In this document: positions 1 to 11,857 of the stretch, one piece after another
Layout: each line of letters starts with the position of its first letter
How positions within the stretch are numbered: the stretch's first letter is position 1
Assembly: GCA_024426085.1 (NCBI GenBank)
Contig: CP087974.1
Coordinates: forward strand, 1,674,001 to 1,738,000
Direction of reading: 5' to 3'
Source: Rhizobium sp. RCAM05350
Lineage (GTDB): Bacteria; Pseudomonadota; Alphaproteobacteria; Rhizobiales; Rhizobiaceae
Length of the DNA: 64,000 nucleotides
Position numbers and translations under genes: made by a program
Notes under the pieces: model-generated
Database searches by the model: none
Told to the model about the DNA's origin: nothing
Seen by the model: only the letters and a program-made list of their open reading frames with translations

Positions 1-41
1 GCGTCCTTTGGGGTAGCCTTGCGTATCTCAAACATCGAGCA

Positions 42-659
42 TCAGTAAATCTGGTACCATTTCTTGCCGCTGCCCTTGATCGCAGCTTCCTTCTTGCGGC
101 GGCGCTCCTTGACCTGCTCCGGCTCGCCGAGATCGGCAGTCGCCTCTTCCGGCAGCTTGCGATATTCGAGCGGCGGGTCGCTGAGGAACCGGCGCTTGTC
201 GGCATAGGCGCCCATCTGGATCTTGCGGGCGTCGCGATAGGCCTGGGTCTGCTCGGCCGTCGTCAGCTTGCGGCCATTGGCGCTGGATTTGGCCAGCGGC
301 GAAACATAATTGGGATTGTCGGCATTGGCGTCGGCTTCCTCGCGCAGACGCTGGCGCGTGTCTTCCGGCGATTCGATCCACTGCGGATTGTCCTTGGTGG
401 CCAGGTTCTGCTGCGGCTGAACCAACTGCGCCGTCTCGCTCGACGGCGGCAGCACCAGACCGGGACGCGGCTGATACTTGACATTGTTGGGATTGGACGG
501 CGCGATACTGACCGCACTGCCGAGGTCATCGACCAGATGTTCTCCGGCCGTCTTGTCCGTACCGTAAGTCGGGCCGCCGATGCAGCCGGTCAGGACGAAG
601 CTGCCGGTTACAATACCGAACAGGCCGGCATACAGTCGAAACTCTCGCGTCATTCCCAT
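42..659 (-). CDS. Predicted lipoprotein of unknown function
   Basis: Encodes about 205 residues. The start at 659 is chosen because the first residues form a lipoprotein signal peptide: a short basic region, a hydrophobic stretch and the lipobox FVLTGC, with Cys near residue 24. A GGAAGGG ribosome site lies 5 bases upstream; an ATG 6 bases further in (653) is an alternative. The mature part is hydrophilic and rich in Pro, Asn, Gln and Lys, with no recognisable enzyme motif and a strongly basic stretch (RRRKK) near the C terminus. It follows ileS on the same strand and may be co-transcribed. Lipid anchoring in the envelope is inferred; the function is unknown. Confidence 0.72.
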   Translation of the reverse strand: MGMTREFRLYAGLFGIVTGSFVLTGCIGGPTYGTDKTAGEHLVDDLGSAVSIAPSNPNNVKYQPRPGLVLPPSSETAQLVQPQQNLATKDNPQWIESPEDTRQRLREEADANADNPNYVSPLAKSSANGRKLTTAEQTQAYRDARKIQMGAYADKRRFLSDPPLEYRKLPEEATADLGEPEQVKERRRKKEAAIKGSGKKWYQIY

Positions 660-794
660 GAAAACCCTTCCAGCGGTGCCGGCACGATCGATATTTGAGC
701 GGCATTGCTGCGCCCATGACGGATAAATCCGCCGATTTTCAGGCAGGTTTACCGGATGAGCCGCAAATACGCAATTCACCCGGTAAACAATCCC

Positions 795-3764
795 TTAAGA
801 AGCGTATCCCAACTCGCGCAGCGCCAGCGCATCGCGAGCCGACACGTCGGGGAACGCTGCATCGGAGCCGACATCAGCCGTGATGCGCCAGGACCGGGCG
901 CATTTGACGCCTTCGGCCAGCGTCGGTTCGACACCGACTGTCACCAGATCGCCCAAGGAGAAGGCGCCCACTGGCCCCATGCCTGCGACGATGGTTACAC
1001 CGGACGTGATGCAGATTTCTGCAAAATCCTGCCCATCCAGCGCCTGCAGCAGGTCAGCATCGTTGATGTGCACAACCGGGGCCGCTTCCAGCGAAGAGCC
1101 AATCCGCTTGTCACGACGCTCGACTTCCAGCGCACCGGTGACGGCACGGCGGACGTCGTGGATCTTCTTCCACTTCTCGGCCAGAGCCTCGTCGCGCCAT
1201 TCGGAAGGCACCAGTGGGAACTGCTCCAGATGCACGGAAACCGCCGACGGATCACGCGACAACCAGGCCTCTTCCGCCGTGAACGGCAGAACCGGGGCAA
1301 GCCAGGTGACGAGGCAATCGAACAGCTTGCGGATGACCGCGAGGCTGGCGCGGCGGCGTGGGCTCGACGGCGCATCGCAATAGAGCGCGTCCTTGCGGAT
1401 ATCGAAATAGAAGGCCGACAGCTCGATGTTGGAGAAGTCGATCAGGGCACGGGCGATGCGCTTGAAATCGAAGCGTCGTAGCCTTCGCGCACGAGCTGGT
1501 CGAGTTCCGACAGGCGATGCAGCATCAGGCGCTCGAGTTCAGGCATGTCATTGAAGGCGATGTCTTCGCCCTTGTCATGCGCCAGCGTGCCGAGCATCCA
1601 GCGGATGGTGTTGCGCAGCTTGCGGTAGCTGTCGATATTGGTCTGGATGATCGCCTTGCCGAGGCGCTGGTCTTCCCAATAATCGGTTGTGGCGACCCAG
1701 AGGCGCAGGATATCGGCGCCCGATTCCTTCATCACGTCCTGCGGGGCAACGACGTTGCCCTTGGACTTCGACTGCTTCTCGCCCTTCTCGTCCATCGTAA
1801 ACCCGTGGGTAACGACAGCGTTGTAAGGCGCGCGGCCGCGCGTCGCGCAGCTTTCAAGCAGCGACGAATGGAACCAGCCGCGATGCTGGTCGGAGCCTTC
1901 GAGATAGACGTCGGCCGGCCATTTCAGGTCCGGGCGATCTTCCAGCGTGAAGGTGTGTGTGCAGCCCGAGTCAAACCAGACGTCAAGGATGTCCATGACC
2001 TGCACCCACTTGGCATGGTCATGATCCTTGCCGAGGAACCGGTCCTTGGCACCTTCGGCGAACCAGGCATCCGCGCCTTCGGCCTCGAAGGCTTCGATGA
2101 TGCGGGCGTTGACGGCTTCATCGACTAGGACCTCACCCTGTTCGTCGGCGAAGACGGCGATCGGCACGCCCCAGGCGCTGGCGCGACAGGACCCAGTCCG
2201 GACGATTCTCGATCATGGCGCGCAGGCGGTTCTGGCCGGCTGCCGGCACGAAGCGGGTGTTGTCGATGGCCGACAGCGCCCGCGAGCGCAGCGTCGTTCC
2301 GTCGGCAAGGTCCTTGTCCATATAGACGAACCATTGCGGCGTGTTGCGGAAGATGATCGGCTTCTTCGAGCGCCAGGAATGCGGATAGCTGTGCTTCAGA
2401 CGTCCGCGGGCGAAAAGATTCTTCGCCTCGATCAGCGCCTTCATGACGAACTCGTTGGCATTGCCCTTCTTGCCGTTGTCATCCATGACGCGGGCAGCAC
2501 CGCCTTCGCGATCCGGGCCGAAGCCGGGCGCGTCGGCGGTATAGAAACCGGCATCATCGACGGTGAACGGGATCTTCGACGAGATGCCGCGTGCCTCGAG
2601 AGCCCGGGCGTTGTCCATCCAGATTTCAAAGTCATCAGCGCCATGGCCGGGAGCCGTGTGCACAAAGCCCGTACCGGTATCGTCGGTGACATGGTCGCCG
2701 GCGAGCAGCGGGACCTTGAAGTCGTAGCCGAGGGTGGCCAGCGGATGAGCGCAAGTGATTGCAGACAAAACCCCAGGAGGAACACCACCCAAACGCTTGT
2801 ACTGCAATTTCGCCTTCGCGAAAGATTCTTCAGCAAGCCGATCCGCAAAGATCAGCCTTTCGCCGGGACGCGGGCCGAATTCATTCTCAGCTGCCGTTAC
2901 TTCAAACAGGCCGTACTCGATCCGAGGCGAATACGCGATAGCTCGGTTACCAGGGATCGTCCAAGGTGTCGTCGTCCAGATGACGACGGAAGCACTCTCA
3001 AGTGCAGCACGCATATCTTCTGCCGCACGGAAAGCATCGTCCATCGAGCCATAGCTCGTATTGGGGCTTTGTGCCAAACGGGCTTCAACAACCGGAAACT
3101 TCACCCAGATCGCATCGCTCTCGACATCGGCATATTCGACCTCGGCTTCCGCCAGCGCCGTGCGCTCGACAACCGACCACATGATCGGCTTGGAGCCGCG
3201 GTAGAGCTGGCCAGACTTGGCGATCTTCAACAGTTCGCCGGCGATGCGAGCTTCCGCGTGGAAGGCCATCGTCGTATAGGGATTGTCGAAATCGCCCTCG
3301 ATGCCGAGGCGCTTGAACTCGGCCGACTGGATCTTGATCCAGTTCGCGGCAAAGTCGCGGCATTCCTGGCGGAATTCGTTGACCGGGACCTCGTCCTTGT
3401 TCTTGCCCTTGGCGCGATAGGCTTCCTCGATCTTCCATTCGATCGGCAGGCCGTGGCAATCCCAGCCCGGAACATAGTTCGAGTCATAGCCGCGCATCTG
3501 GAACGAGCGGGTGATGATGTCCTTCAGGATCTTGTTCAGCGCATGGCCGATGTGGATATTGCCGTTGGCATAGGGCGGGCCATCATGCAGCACGAACTTT
3601 TCGCGGCCGGCGGCGGAAGCACGCAGCTTCTTGTAAAGGCCCATCTGCTGCCAGCGGGCAACGGTTTCCGGCTCCTTCTGCGGCAGGCCGGCACGCATCG
3701 GAAATTCGGTTTCCGGCAGATAGAGGGTCTTGGAATAGTCGAGCTTTTCAGCAGTATCGGTCAT
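795..3764 (-). CDS. ileS: Isoleucyl-tRNA synthetase (frameshifted in this sequence)
   Basis: Charges tRNA-Ile in the cytoplasm. The N-terminal part carries the class I HIGH signature ([12 protein letters not shown], about residue 72). The editing-domain motif [11 protein letters not shown] and, further on, the KMSKS-type motif KQSKSKGN follow. The C-terminal part ends ALRELGYAS. The coding frame breaks twice: near 2180 two bases of a GCGC run are missing (VLSRQR should continue into a [12 protein letters not shown] stretch), and near 1470 one base is missing. The three pieces together give the usual length of about 990 residues, so the gene is probably intact in the organism. The start at 3764 ([13 protein letters not shown]) is preferred to the ATG at 3779. 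Codon choice between about 2750 and 3100 is clearly more AT-rich than the rest. It lies in a ribF-ileS type cluster, as in many bacteria. Confidence 0.95.
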
Positions 3765-4054
3765 GGTTTCAGCAATCATATCTGGGCGCGTGTCGCCGCG
3801 CGTGCGAACGGGATATCATAAGGGGATAACGGTGGCGTTCGGGTCGAACGCCGAAAACCGGACCTTCCGGCGGCTATCAAAGCGCTGGGAAGGCCGGGCC
3901 AATAATTCGCTGATCACGTATCAATCGACGATATCGGGTCATGGTGGCCGGTTGTTTAAGCGGTTTTTGCGCGAAAAGGAAGAGGCTTGCGGTGTGCATG
4001 GCAGGATTGTGCAGGTGCCGCGGCCGGCTATTTTCCCATCGCGCCGAACCAAAC

Positions 4055-4295
4055 TCAGTCCTTGGGGTTTGCCAGCATCACGGCGCGGAGCGCATCGTTG
4101 ATGCGGTCCCTGCCAGCCGGGGCCGTCATCCTGGAAATAGTGCAGGACCGCGCTGTCGAGCTTGATCGACACGAGTTCCTTGGTTTCCGGCAAAGCGCGT
4201 TTTTCGACCGCCGGCGGCGGTGCCTTCTTGACCGGCTTGAACAGAGCTTCGGCGGCATCCATGGCGCTGACGGGCCGGCGTGGCGTGGTGGCCAT
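4055..4295 (-). CDS. BrnA/DUF4415-like small protein without visible toxin partner
   Basis: A protein of about 80 residues whose C-terminal half matches the pattern of BrnA-type antitoxins (beta strand VSIKLDSAVLHYF, then GPGWQ, then DRINDALRAVML), normally a ribbon-helix-helix DNA-binding fold. The frame breaks near 4125, where one extra G separates GPGWQ from DRIND; restoring it gives one continuous protein ending NPKD. The start at 4295 has an AAAGGATG site about 7 bases upstream. That site overlaps the ribF stop codon, so translation is probably coupled to ribF. No BrnT toxin is visible on either side, so a toxin-antitoxin role is doubtful. It may be a stand-alone DNA-binding protein. Confidence 0.65.
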
Positions 4296-4307
4296 CGGGA
4301 TCATCCT

Positions 4308-5306
4308 TTAGGGGTTTGCATCCAGACTGAATGCGATTTTGCTGTCGATCATACTGAGCGGCTTGACGCCGGATAGCAATCGCGCGCTTCCGCATCGTCC
4401 TGCTTCATCTGTACCACCAGCGGATCGAGACCATCGAATTTCAGCTCGTCACGCAGATGGCCGAAGAAAGAGACGGAACAGACTTCGCCGTAGAGATCGC
4501 CGGAGAAGTCGAAGACGAAGGTTTCGAGCAGGGCTATACCGTCGCTATCGACCGTCGGACGCTTGCCGAAGCTGGCGACACCATCATGAAGGCTGCCGTC
4601 GGCGCGGCGGAAGCGCACGGCGTAAATGCCGTTCCTGAGTTCGACCTCCGGCGGAAGCTGCATGTTGGCGGTCGGATACCCCAGCGTGCGGCCAAGCTTC
4701 TTGCCGCCGATCACTTCGGCTTCCACCGTGTAGCGATAACCGAGCATTCCGGCTGCCTGCGAAACATCGCCCTCGCCCAAAAGCCCACGAATATGACTGG
4801 AGGAGATCACCGAGGCGTTCTCGTCGCGAAAAGCATCGACCAGCGTCACGCCAAAGCCGTTTTCACCGCCGGCGGCCATCAGGAAGGCCGGGCCGCCTTC
4901 CCTGCCCTTGCCGAAATGGAAATCGAAGCCGGTCACGACATGGCTCGCATGCAGCCAGTCCATCAGCACGGAGCGGATGAAATCGGAGGCGGACAGCTGC
5001 GAAAACGTGCGGTCGAACGGATATTCGATGACGGCGGAAAAGCCCATGCCTTCCAGGATGCGGGCCTTCAGCGGCGCCGGCGTCAGGCGGAAAACCGGCT
5101 GGTCGGGCCTAAAGACGCTGCGCGGGTGCGGCTCGAAGGTCAGCACCAAGGCCGGAACGCCGCGCGCTTGTGCTTCTTCCAGCGCCCGGTTGAGCACCGA
5201 TTGATGGCCGCGATGCACACCATCGAAATTGCCGATGGCAATAACCCCTGCCGCGCAGGGCTTGCGGCAAAGGTTCGTGGGTCTCGTTGCGATGAAAAAC
5301 TGTCAT
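4308..5306 (-). CDS. ribF: Bifunctional riboflavin kinase / FAD synthetase (frameshifted)
   Basis: Makes FMN and FAD from riboflavin. The nucleotidyltransferase domain shows the GNFDGVHRGHQ signature once the frame is corrected near 5255 (one extra G in a GGGG run). The kinase domain follows with LGYPTANMQLP and RNGIYAVR. A second break near 4383 hides the true C terminus, which reads LSGVKPLSMIDSKIAF and ends at the TAA at 4308-4310. Full length is about 332 residues, normal for RibF. Its start at 5306 lies 46 bases after the HAD gene, and its stop overlaps the ribosome site of the BrnA-like gene, so the genes are probably one transcript with ileS downstream. Confidence 0.92.
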
Positions 5307-5352
5307 GTCCGTTACGCCAGTCATTTCGGGTGCAGGTCGATCGGTCCGGCAC

Positions 5353-6201
5353 TCAAGCCAGTCTCGGCATCCACCATTTCGGGGTGGCACCCTCGTTTTT
5401 CAGGAATGCCGCCAGCTTGGTTTCATCGGTTTTCTCGGCTGCCATGTATTCGGCTGCGTGGATGCCGGCGCTGATATAAAGGACATCGAGGCCGAAATCC
5501 TGTGCGCCCTTGACGTCCGTCGGCATGCCGTCGCCGATAGCGATCACCCGCGACAGGTCGAGCCCGTGGCGCAAGGCTTTAGCTTCCGAGAGCGATGCAC
5601 GGTACATCGGCACATAGGGCTTGCCGGAAATCCGGGTTTCGCCGCCGAGCTCCTCGTAGACCTTGGCGATGGCGCCAGCGCAGGGAATGAGCTTGTGGCC
5701 ACGCTCGACCACCAGATCCGGATTGGCGCAGATGAAGGGCACCTTACGCTTGGCCAGAACGGACAGCGTTGCGCGATAGTCGTCCGGCGTTTCCGATTCA
5801 TCGTCGAAAAAGCCGGCGCAGACGATGATTTCGGCCTCTTCGGAGGAGACCATGCTGACGCCGAGACCTTCGAGCAGCGGCAGATCCTTATCGGCACCGA
5901 TGAAATAGATCTTCTTCGGGCCGGCAGAAATCAGCGCCCGGGTGACGTCGCCGGAGGTGACGATTCGGTCATAGGCGCTATCGGGTACGCCTAGGCCGCG
6001 AATCTGGACGATGACACCAGGATGCGGACGGGGCGAATTGGTGATGAGAACGACGGTCAGGCCTTTGGCGCGGGCCTCGGTCAAGGCGTCGCAGGCGCCT
6101 TTGAAAGCCTCGACACCGTTGTGCAGCACGCCCCAGACATCGCACAGAACGACATCATAGCGGCTGGCGATGTCGCGAAAACTGTTGATCCGAACGGCCA
6201 T
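5353..6201 (-). CDS. HAD-superfamily class IIA hydrolase (TIGR01459-like)
   Basis: A 282-residue HAD hydrolase. The N-terminal motif VLCDVWGVLHNG holds the nucleophile Asp. VLITNSPRP supplies motif II, and IAIGDGMPTDVKGA near residue 220 supplies the acidic motif IV. This matches the NagD/pyridoxal-phosphatase branch, in particular the TIGR01459 subfamily seen next to ribF and ileS in rhizobia. The start at 6201 gives MAVRINSFRD. The true substrate is unknown; a small phosphorylated metabolite is the family expectation. The frame is intact. It sits between chrA and ribF on the same strand. Confidence 0.85.
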   Translation of the reverse strand: MAVRINSFRDIASRYDVVLCDVWGVLHNGVEAFKGACDALTEARAKGLTVVLITNSPRPHPGVIVQIRGLGVPDSAYDRIVTSGDVTRALISAGPKKIYFIGADKDLPLLEGLGVSMVSSEEAEIIVCAGFFDDESETPDDYRATLSVLAKRKVPFICANPDLVVERGHKLIPCAGAIAKVYEELGGETRISGKPYVPMYRASLSEAKALRHGLDLSRVIAIGDGMPTDVKGAQDFGLDVLYISAGIHAAEYMAAEKTDETKLAAFLKNEGATPKWWMPRLA

Positions 6202-6323
6202 GCTGGCTTCCCGCAGAAAAATTGGTCGGGGTGACATCGCAGGCAGGCGGCGAAAACACAAGTCTTCATCGGGAAAATGGCGCCCGAATCCCAAGGATTC
6301 AGGCGCAGAATTCGGCGGAAACG

Positions 6324-7693
6324 CTAAAAGCCGCGGATCAGCCAGCCAGCAGCTGCGCAGATGGCAAGCGTCGTCACGATACCGCGCTTGAAGCAGAAAC
6401 AGCAGCAAGGCGGCCAGAAGCGCCAGAAAGAATGCAGGCAGCTGGAAGGTCTGCCAGACCGGCAGCGGCATGGAGATCGGCCCCGCCGCGTACCGGTTTA
6501 CCTCGGCGAAAAGAACGTGCAGCCCGAACCAGACGGCGAGATTGAGGATGACGCCGGTAACCGCCGCAGAGATCGCTGCCAGAGCGCCCGACAGTGCCCG
6601 GTTGTTGCGCAGGGTCTCGACATAGGGCGCGCCGAGAAATATCCAGAGAAAACACGGTACGAAGGTGACCCAGGTCGCAAGCGTCGCCCCGAGCAGGCCG
6701 GACACAAGCGGATCAAGCCCGAGCGGTGCGCGAAAGGCTGCCATGAACCCGACGAAGGAAAGCACCAGCACCAGCGGTCCCGGCGTGGTTTCGGCCAACG
6801 CCAGACCGTCCAGCATTTCACCGGGTTTGAGCCACTGATAGCTCTCGACCGCCTGCTGGGCGACATAGGCCAGAACGGCATAGGCGCCACCGAAGGTCAC
6901 CACAGCCATTTTCGAAAAGAAGAGACCGATGGCCGTGTAGACGTTGTCGAAGCCGAGTATTCCGCCGATGACAACGAATGGTGCGATCCAGAGAATCAAC
7001 CATGTAGCGAGAACCCGGAACGTCCGGCTCCAGCTTGAGGCGACGTCCGGAAAGCTGCTGTCGATGACGGACGGCCGGTCGGCCAGCGCCTGTTTCGCCG
7101 CCGCGGCAATAGCTTTTCGCTGGTTGCCGGCTGCAGACGCGTAGCGATGTATCCGGCGATGCCGGCCGCCAGCACGACGAGCGGAAACGGCAGATCGAAA
7201 AAGAACAGCGCGGCGAAGGCGAGCGCTGCGACGATGAGCGCAAACTGGGTTTTCAGCGCCCGGCGGCCAACGCGGATGACCGCCTCGATGACGATGGCCA
7301 GCACCGCCGCCTTGAGCCCGAAGAACAGGCTCGTCAACCAGTCGGTTTGCTGGAACAGGGCGTAGGCCGAGGACAGGCCAAGGATCACGAAGAAGCCCGG
7401 CAACACGAACAGCACCCCGCGACGATGCCGCCACGTGTCCCATGCAGCAGCCAGCCGACATAGGTGGCAAGCTGCTGCGCCTCCGGTCCTGGCAGGAGCA
7501 TGCAGAAATTCAAGGCATGCAGAAACCGGCTTTCGGAGATCCAGCGGCGTTCTTCCACCAGTTCCTTGTGCATCAGAGCGATCTGTCCCGCCGGGCCGCC
7601 GAAGCTCAAGAGGCCGATCTTCGCCCAGACTTTGGTGGTCTCGGCGAATGTCGGATGCGGCGGCGGAGCCTCTATCTGCACGGCCTCATTCAT
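6324..7693 (-). CDS. chrA: Chromate transporter ChrA, two-domain form (frameshifted)
   Basis: A hydrophobic inner-membrane protein of about 456 residues with two repeated CHR halves. Half one holds [12 protein letters not shown] and LPGPEAQQL; half two holds [10 protein letters not shown] and TTPGPLVL. The conserved FGG and PGP motifs define the family, whose characterised members export chromate. Three frameshifts interrupt it: near 7412, near 7112 (one G lost) and near 6395, after which the natural end reads [13 protein letters not shown] and stops at 6324. Its ATG overlaps the last 8 bases of the rhodanese-ChrB gene, which argues for a two-gene operon and supports a chromate or related oxyanion substrate. 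Confidence 0.88.
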
Positions 7694-8519
7694 TGTCTTT
7701 GGCCTTCTTCGCGACGTGCTGCACCCATTCGTGTTTTTCCTGTGTGGCGTCGCGCGCCCAGCGATAGAAGGCGTCGTAGAGCGTCATGCCCGCTTCCAGC
7801 TGCTCCAGATCGTCGGCAAACATCCGCGAGAGGCCAAGCGAGGCTGCGAGCAAGCCGGCGGCTTCGGGAACCAGATCGAGCCGGTCAGTATCGGCGGCAC
7901 GCACAATCAGGGCGAGATGTTGAAGTGCCGGAAACGAGAGACCGAATTCCTTGACCATCGTGTCGAAGGTGCAGTCCTCGCCCCTATGGCTCCAGAAGAC
8001 ATTCTCCACATCGAACGGCGTCGCGCCGAAACGATCTGCGACGGCTTCGACTTCCGGGGCCGCGACGAAGAGAAATGTCGCGGCCGGATCAACGAAGCGG
8101 CGGATCAGCCAGGGGCAGGCAATGCGGTCGATCTTGGGGCGAGAGCGTGTGACCCAGACCGTACCGCCATTGGCGTCTTCACCCGGCAGGGCAGCGACAG
8201 GAACGACGGGTAAGCTGGCGGCTTGCCAGGCTTCGAACCCGCCTTCCAAGCTCTCTGCCTCAGCGCCGGTATTGCGCAGCCAGGCGGCAACACCTTCGGA
8301 GAGCTTCTTGCCCTTCTGGCAAACCACGACGACCCACTGGCCGCGGTAGGCCGCCGCCCATTGCTGCACATCGGCGTAAGGACGCCGGAAAGATGTGGGA
8401 AGGAGAAGCGGTTGAGCGGCGAAATCTTCATCGTCGCGCACATCGATAACGACCGGACCCTTGGGGGTACCGATCAGGCGGACAAGCTTTTCTGTGGAAA
8501 TAGCGTTATACGAGGCCAT
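7686..8519 (-). CDS. Rhodanese domain fused to ChrB-type chromate resistance domain
   Basis: A 277-residue intact frame. Residues about 10-105 form a rhodanese fold: [11 protein letters not shown] near the start and the active-site loop [12 protein letters not shown] with the catalytic Cys. Residues about 125-275 match the C-terminal domain of ChrB ([20 protein letters not shown], then [18 protein letters not shown]). ChrB proteins regulate or assist chromate resistance, while rhodanese domains carry sulfane sulfur. The combination suggests a sulfur-linked step in chromate or sulfate handling, which is inference. The stop overlaps the chrA start. The gene is transcribed divergently from groES. 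Confidence 0.85.
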   Translation of the reverse strand: MASYNAISTEKLVRLIGTPKGPVVIDVRDDEDFAAQPLLLPTSFRRPYADVQQWAAAYRGQWVVVVCQKGKKLSEGVAAWLRNTGAEAESLEGGFEAWQAASLPVVPVAALPGEDANGGTVWVTRSRPKIDRIACPWLIRRFVDPAATFLFVAAPEVEAVADRFGATPFDVENVFWSHRGEDCTFDTMVKEFGLSFPALQHLALIVRAADTDRLDLVPEAAGLLAASLGLSRMFADDLEQLEAGMTLYDAFYRWARDATQEKHEWVQHVAKKAKDNE

Positions 8520-8662
8520 GGTTTACGTCCTTTTCGTGGATTGGACGCGAAGTGATGGCATGACGCCTCGTGGGGCATTCGCAGACCCCATCCGCAAATT
8601 AGACAAAAAAGCCGGAACCAAGTCAATCATTTTCGCCGCAAAAGAATCTTGCCGACCCATTC

Positions 8663-8690
8663 TTGACTCATTCGACGGCCAACCTTATCT
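8663..8690 (+). promoter_or_regulatory. Candidate groESL promoter
   Basis: TTGACT (8663-8668), a 16-base spacer and TTATCT (8685-8690) lie directly upstream of the CIRCE element and 95 bases before groES. The layout fits a vegetative promoter overlapped downstream by a repressor site. The CTTGAC/CTTAT elements would also be tolerated by a heat-shock sigma factor. Assigned by eye. Confidence 0.5.
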
Positions 8691-8698
8691 CGGGGTCG

Positions 8699-8725
8699 CT
8701 AGCACTCAAGCAATAGGAGTGCTAA
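8699..8725 (+). promoter_or_regulatory. CIRCE operator for HrcA
   Basis: An inverted repeat AGCACTC, 9-base spacer, GAGTGCT, extended to CTAGCACTC and GAGTGCTAA. This matches the CIRCE consensus except for the first base. HrcA repressor binds such sites and releases groESL transcription on heat stress. It lies between the candidate promoter and groES, as expected. Confidence 0.93.
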
Positions 8726-8784
8726 CATCCATCCATCGGGTCGCAAAGACGATCCGTGAAGTCATTTGATCGAGGGATTAGACA

Positions 8785-9081
8785 ATGACAAGCACCAATT
8801 TCCGCCCGCTGCATGATCGCGTCGTTGTACGTCGCGTCGAGTCTGAAGCAAAGACCAAGGGCGGCATCATCATTCCGGATACCGCCAAGGAAAAGCCGCA
8901 GGAAGGCGAAATCGTCGCTGTCGGCACCGGCATCCGTGACGACAAGGGCACGCTCATCGCGCTCGACGTCAAGGCTGGCGACCGCATCCTGTTCGGCAAG
9001 TGGTCGGGCACCGAAGTCAAGCTCAACGGCGAAGACCTTCTGATCATGAAGGAAGCCGACATCATGGGCGTCATCGGCTGA
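8785..9081 (+). CDS. groES: Co-chaperonin GroES
   Basis: A 98-residue complete protein of normal length. It begins with the conserved [15 protein letters not shown] strand, carries the mobile-loop region [18 protein letters not shown] that docks on GroEL, and ends DIMGVIG. It caps the GroEL ring during protein folding in the cytoplasm. A GAGGGA site lies about 8 bases before the ATG. Controlled by the upstream CIRCE element and co-transcribed with groEL 67 bases downstream. Confidence 0.97.
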   Translation: MTSTNFRPLHDRVVVRRVESEAKTKGGIIIPDTAKEKPQEGEIVAVGTGIRDDKGTLIALDVKAGDRILFGKWSGTEVKLNGEDLLIMKEADIMGVIG

Positions 9082-9148
9082 TCTGAGCCGCTGATCTTCA
9101 TCCTCAATTCCAGAAAACCAATTGGGCATCAGCCCGGGAGTTTTTAAA

Positions 9149-10786
<1,638 letters not shown>

Positions 10787-10847
10787 TAAGGCCTTTGCCT
10801 TATTACGAATGACGACCATAAAGCTTTCCGGGTTTCCGGATTGGGAA

Positions 10848-10875
10848 GGGGCAGGCCGCAAGGTCTGCCCTTTTT
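10848..10875 (+). terminator. Rho-independent terminator of groESL
   Basis: The stem GGGCAGGCC pairs with GGTCTGCCC (one mismatch) around a GCAA loop and is followed by TTTTT, 61 bases after the groEL stop. Confidence 0.85.
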
Positions 10876-11366
10876 GTTCTCGATCAACGGGCCGGCGAAC
10901 TGCTCCACGAAAAACCGGCAGGCGCATTGCCCGGACTTTCCGGATCATGCTCTGATTGTACCCATGGCAAACCGCTGCAATCGGGAATATTTATCTCAGG
11001 TCACAAAATATTTCTCAAAAGACCATTGAAGCCAGAGAAAAAGCAATTATAACAGCGCTCCAAGTGAACCACAGATTCACAGGGATCAAAAAAACGGACG
11101 AATTGATAATAAGACGGTTCAAGTCTTCGGTATTAACCGTTTACCCAACATCTTTTGATTCCAGATCGCAAAGCCTATAGATTTTCCTCGCATACAATTT
11201 GTTTCGTCTTGCGGACATACGCGCCCAAGACCCGAAAATTGAGCTTTCTATCTTTTGCAGCGAACCACGCCTCGTCATATACTTGCCGCGTCGTCCAGTC
11301 CTGCTGTGAAATAGAAATTGTTTCTTGTGAACACTTACGGGAACAGACGAATGAATTTCGGATTTT
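10876..11366. other. Non-coding, AT-richer gap
   Basis: About 490 bases between the groESL terminator and the first PAS-like gene. Base composition is visibly more AT-rich than the neighbours. I see no convincing reading frame, repeat or RNA gene. It probably holds the promoter of the next gene, but no clear -35/-10 pair stands out. Confidence 0.5.
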
Positions 11367-11836
11367 GTGAATATACCGGGGTCCGCCTTGTTTAAAATTG
11401 CAAGAACAGGCCTTTCACAGCCCCCGGCGCTGATTCTTTTGCCCATGGCGAAAGCGGGCTGGAGATGCTCGATCAATTCTGTTTTTCCGAAGGCTGGTCG
11501 GGCGACCTGTCGAACGGCCTGTTTCGTCTGGGCGAAAGTGCGGCTGCCATGCACGGCCTCAATCAGGCCGAATGCGGATTGCTCAATCTGGTCCGCTGCT
11601 ACGACAGCACCGACCGCAATCACGTGCTGGCCCTTTTCGAGCAGGCGGCAACGACCTCCTCGTCCTTCTGTTTCTCGACGACGATCATCCTGCCCTCCGG
11701 CCAGAAACAGCCGGTTTTCTGCATCGGCGGATCCACGGGGCTGGAACAGCGCTATTCGGGCTCGATCCTGGGCGTTTTCTTCTTCCCTCGCTTCCAGCTG
11801 GAAGCACGGGGACGCGTTTTCACCCACCATCAATAG
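11367..11836 (+). CDS. Small PAS-fold-like protein, paralogue 1
   Basis: The clear part (from 11465) reads as a single PAS-like domain. It has GWSGDLSNGLFRLGE, then a helix containing CGLLNLVRCYDSTDR, then FEQAATTSSSFCFSTTI, then FCIGGSTG and LGVFFFPRF. It shares this whole pattern with the gene at 18838-19250. The N terminus is uncertain: homology continues upstream of the ATG at 11465 (AHGESGLEML), and the likely start is the GTG at 11367 with a frameshift in the CCCCC run near 11423. No output domain is attached, so it may act as a stand-alone sensor or partner protein. Function and ligand are unknown. Confidence 0.6.
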
Positions 11837-11857
11837 TCGGAAACTAGCGCTCGGCGG

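Noticed and set aside
2028..3821. A 597-codon open frame on the plus strand opposite ileS
   Set aside because: It is the antisense shadow of a high-GC gene; its translation has no domain pattern, while the other strand encodes unmistakable IleS motifs.
5353..7470. One 705-codon frame joining ChrA to the HAD hydrolase
   Set aside because: The apparent fusion arises from a frameshift near 6395 that hides the chrA stop at 6324; the HAD gene has its own start at 6201.
11141..11833. A 230-codon minus-strand frame opposite PAS paralogue 1
   Set aside because: No family features, whereas the plus strand aligns with its paralogue over its full length.
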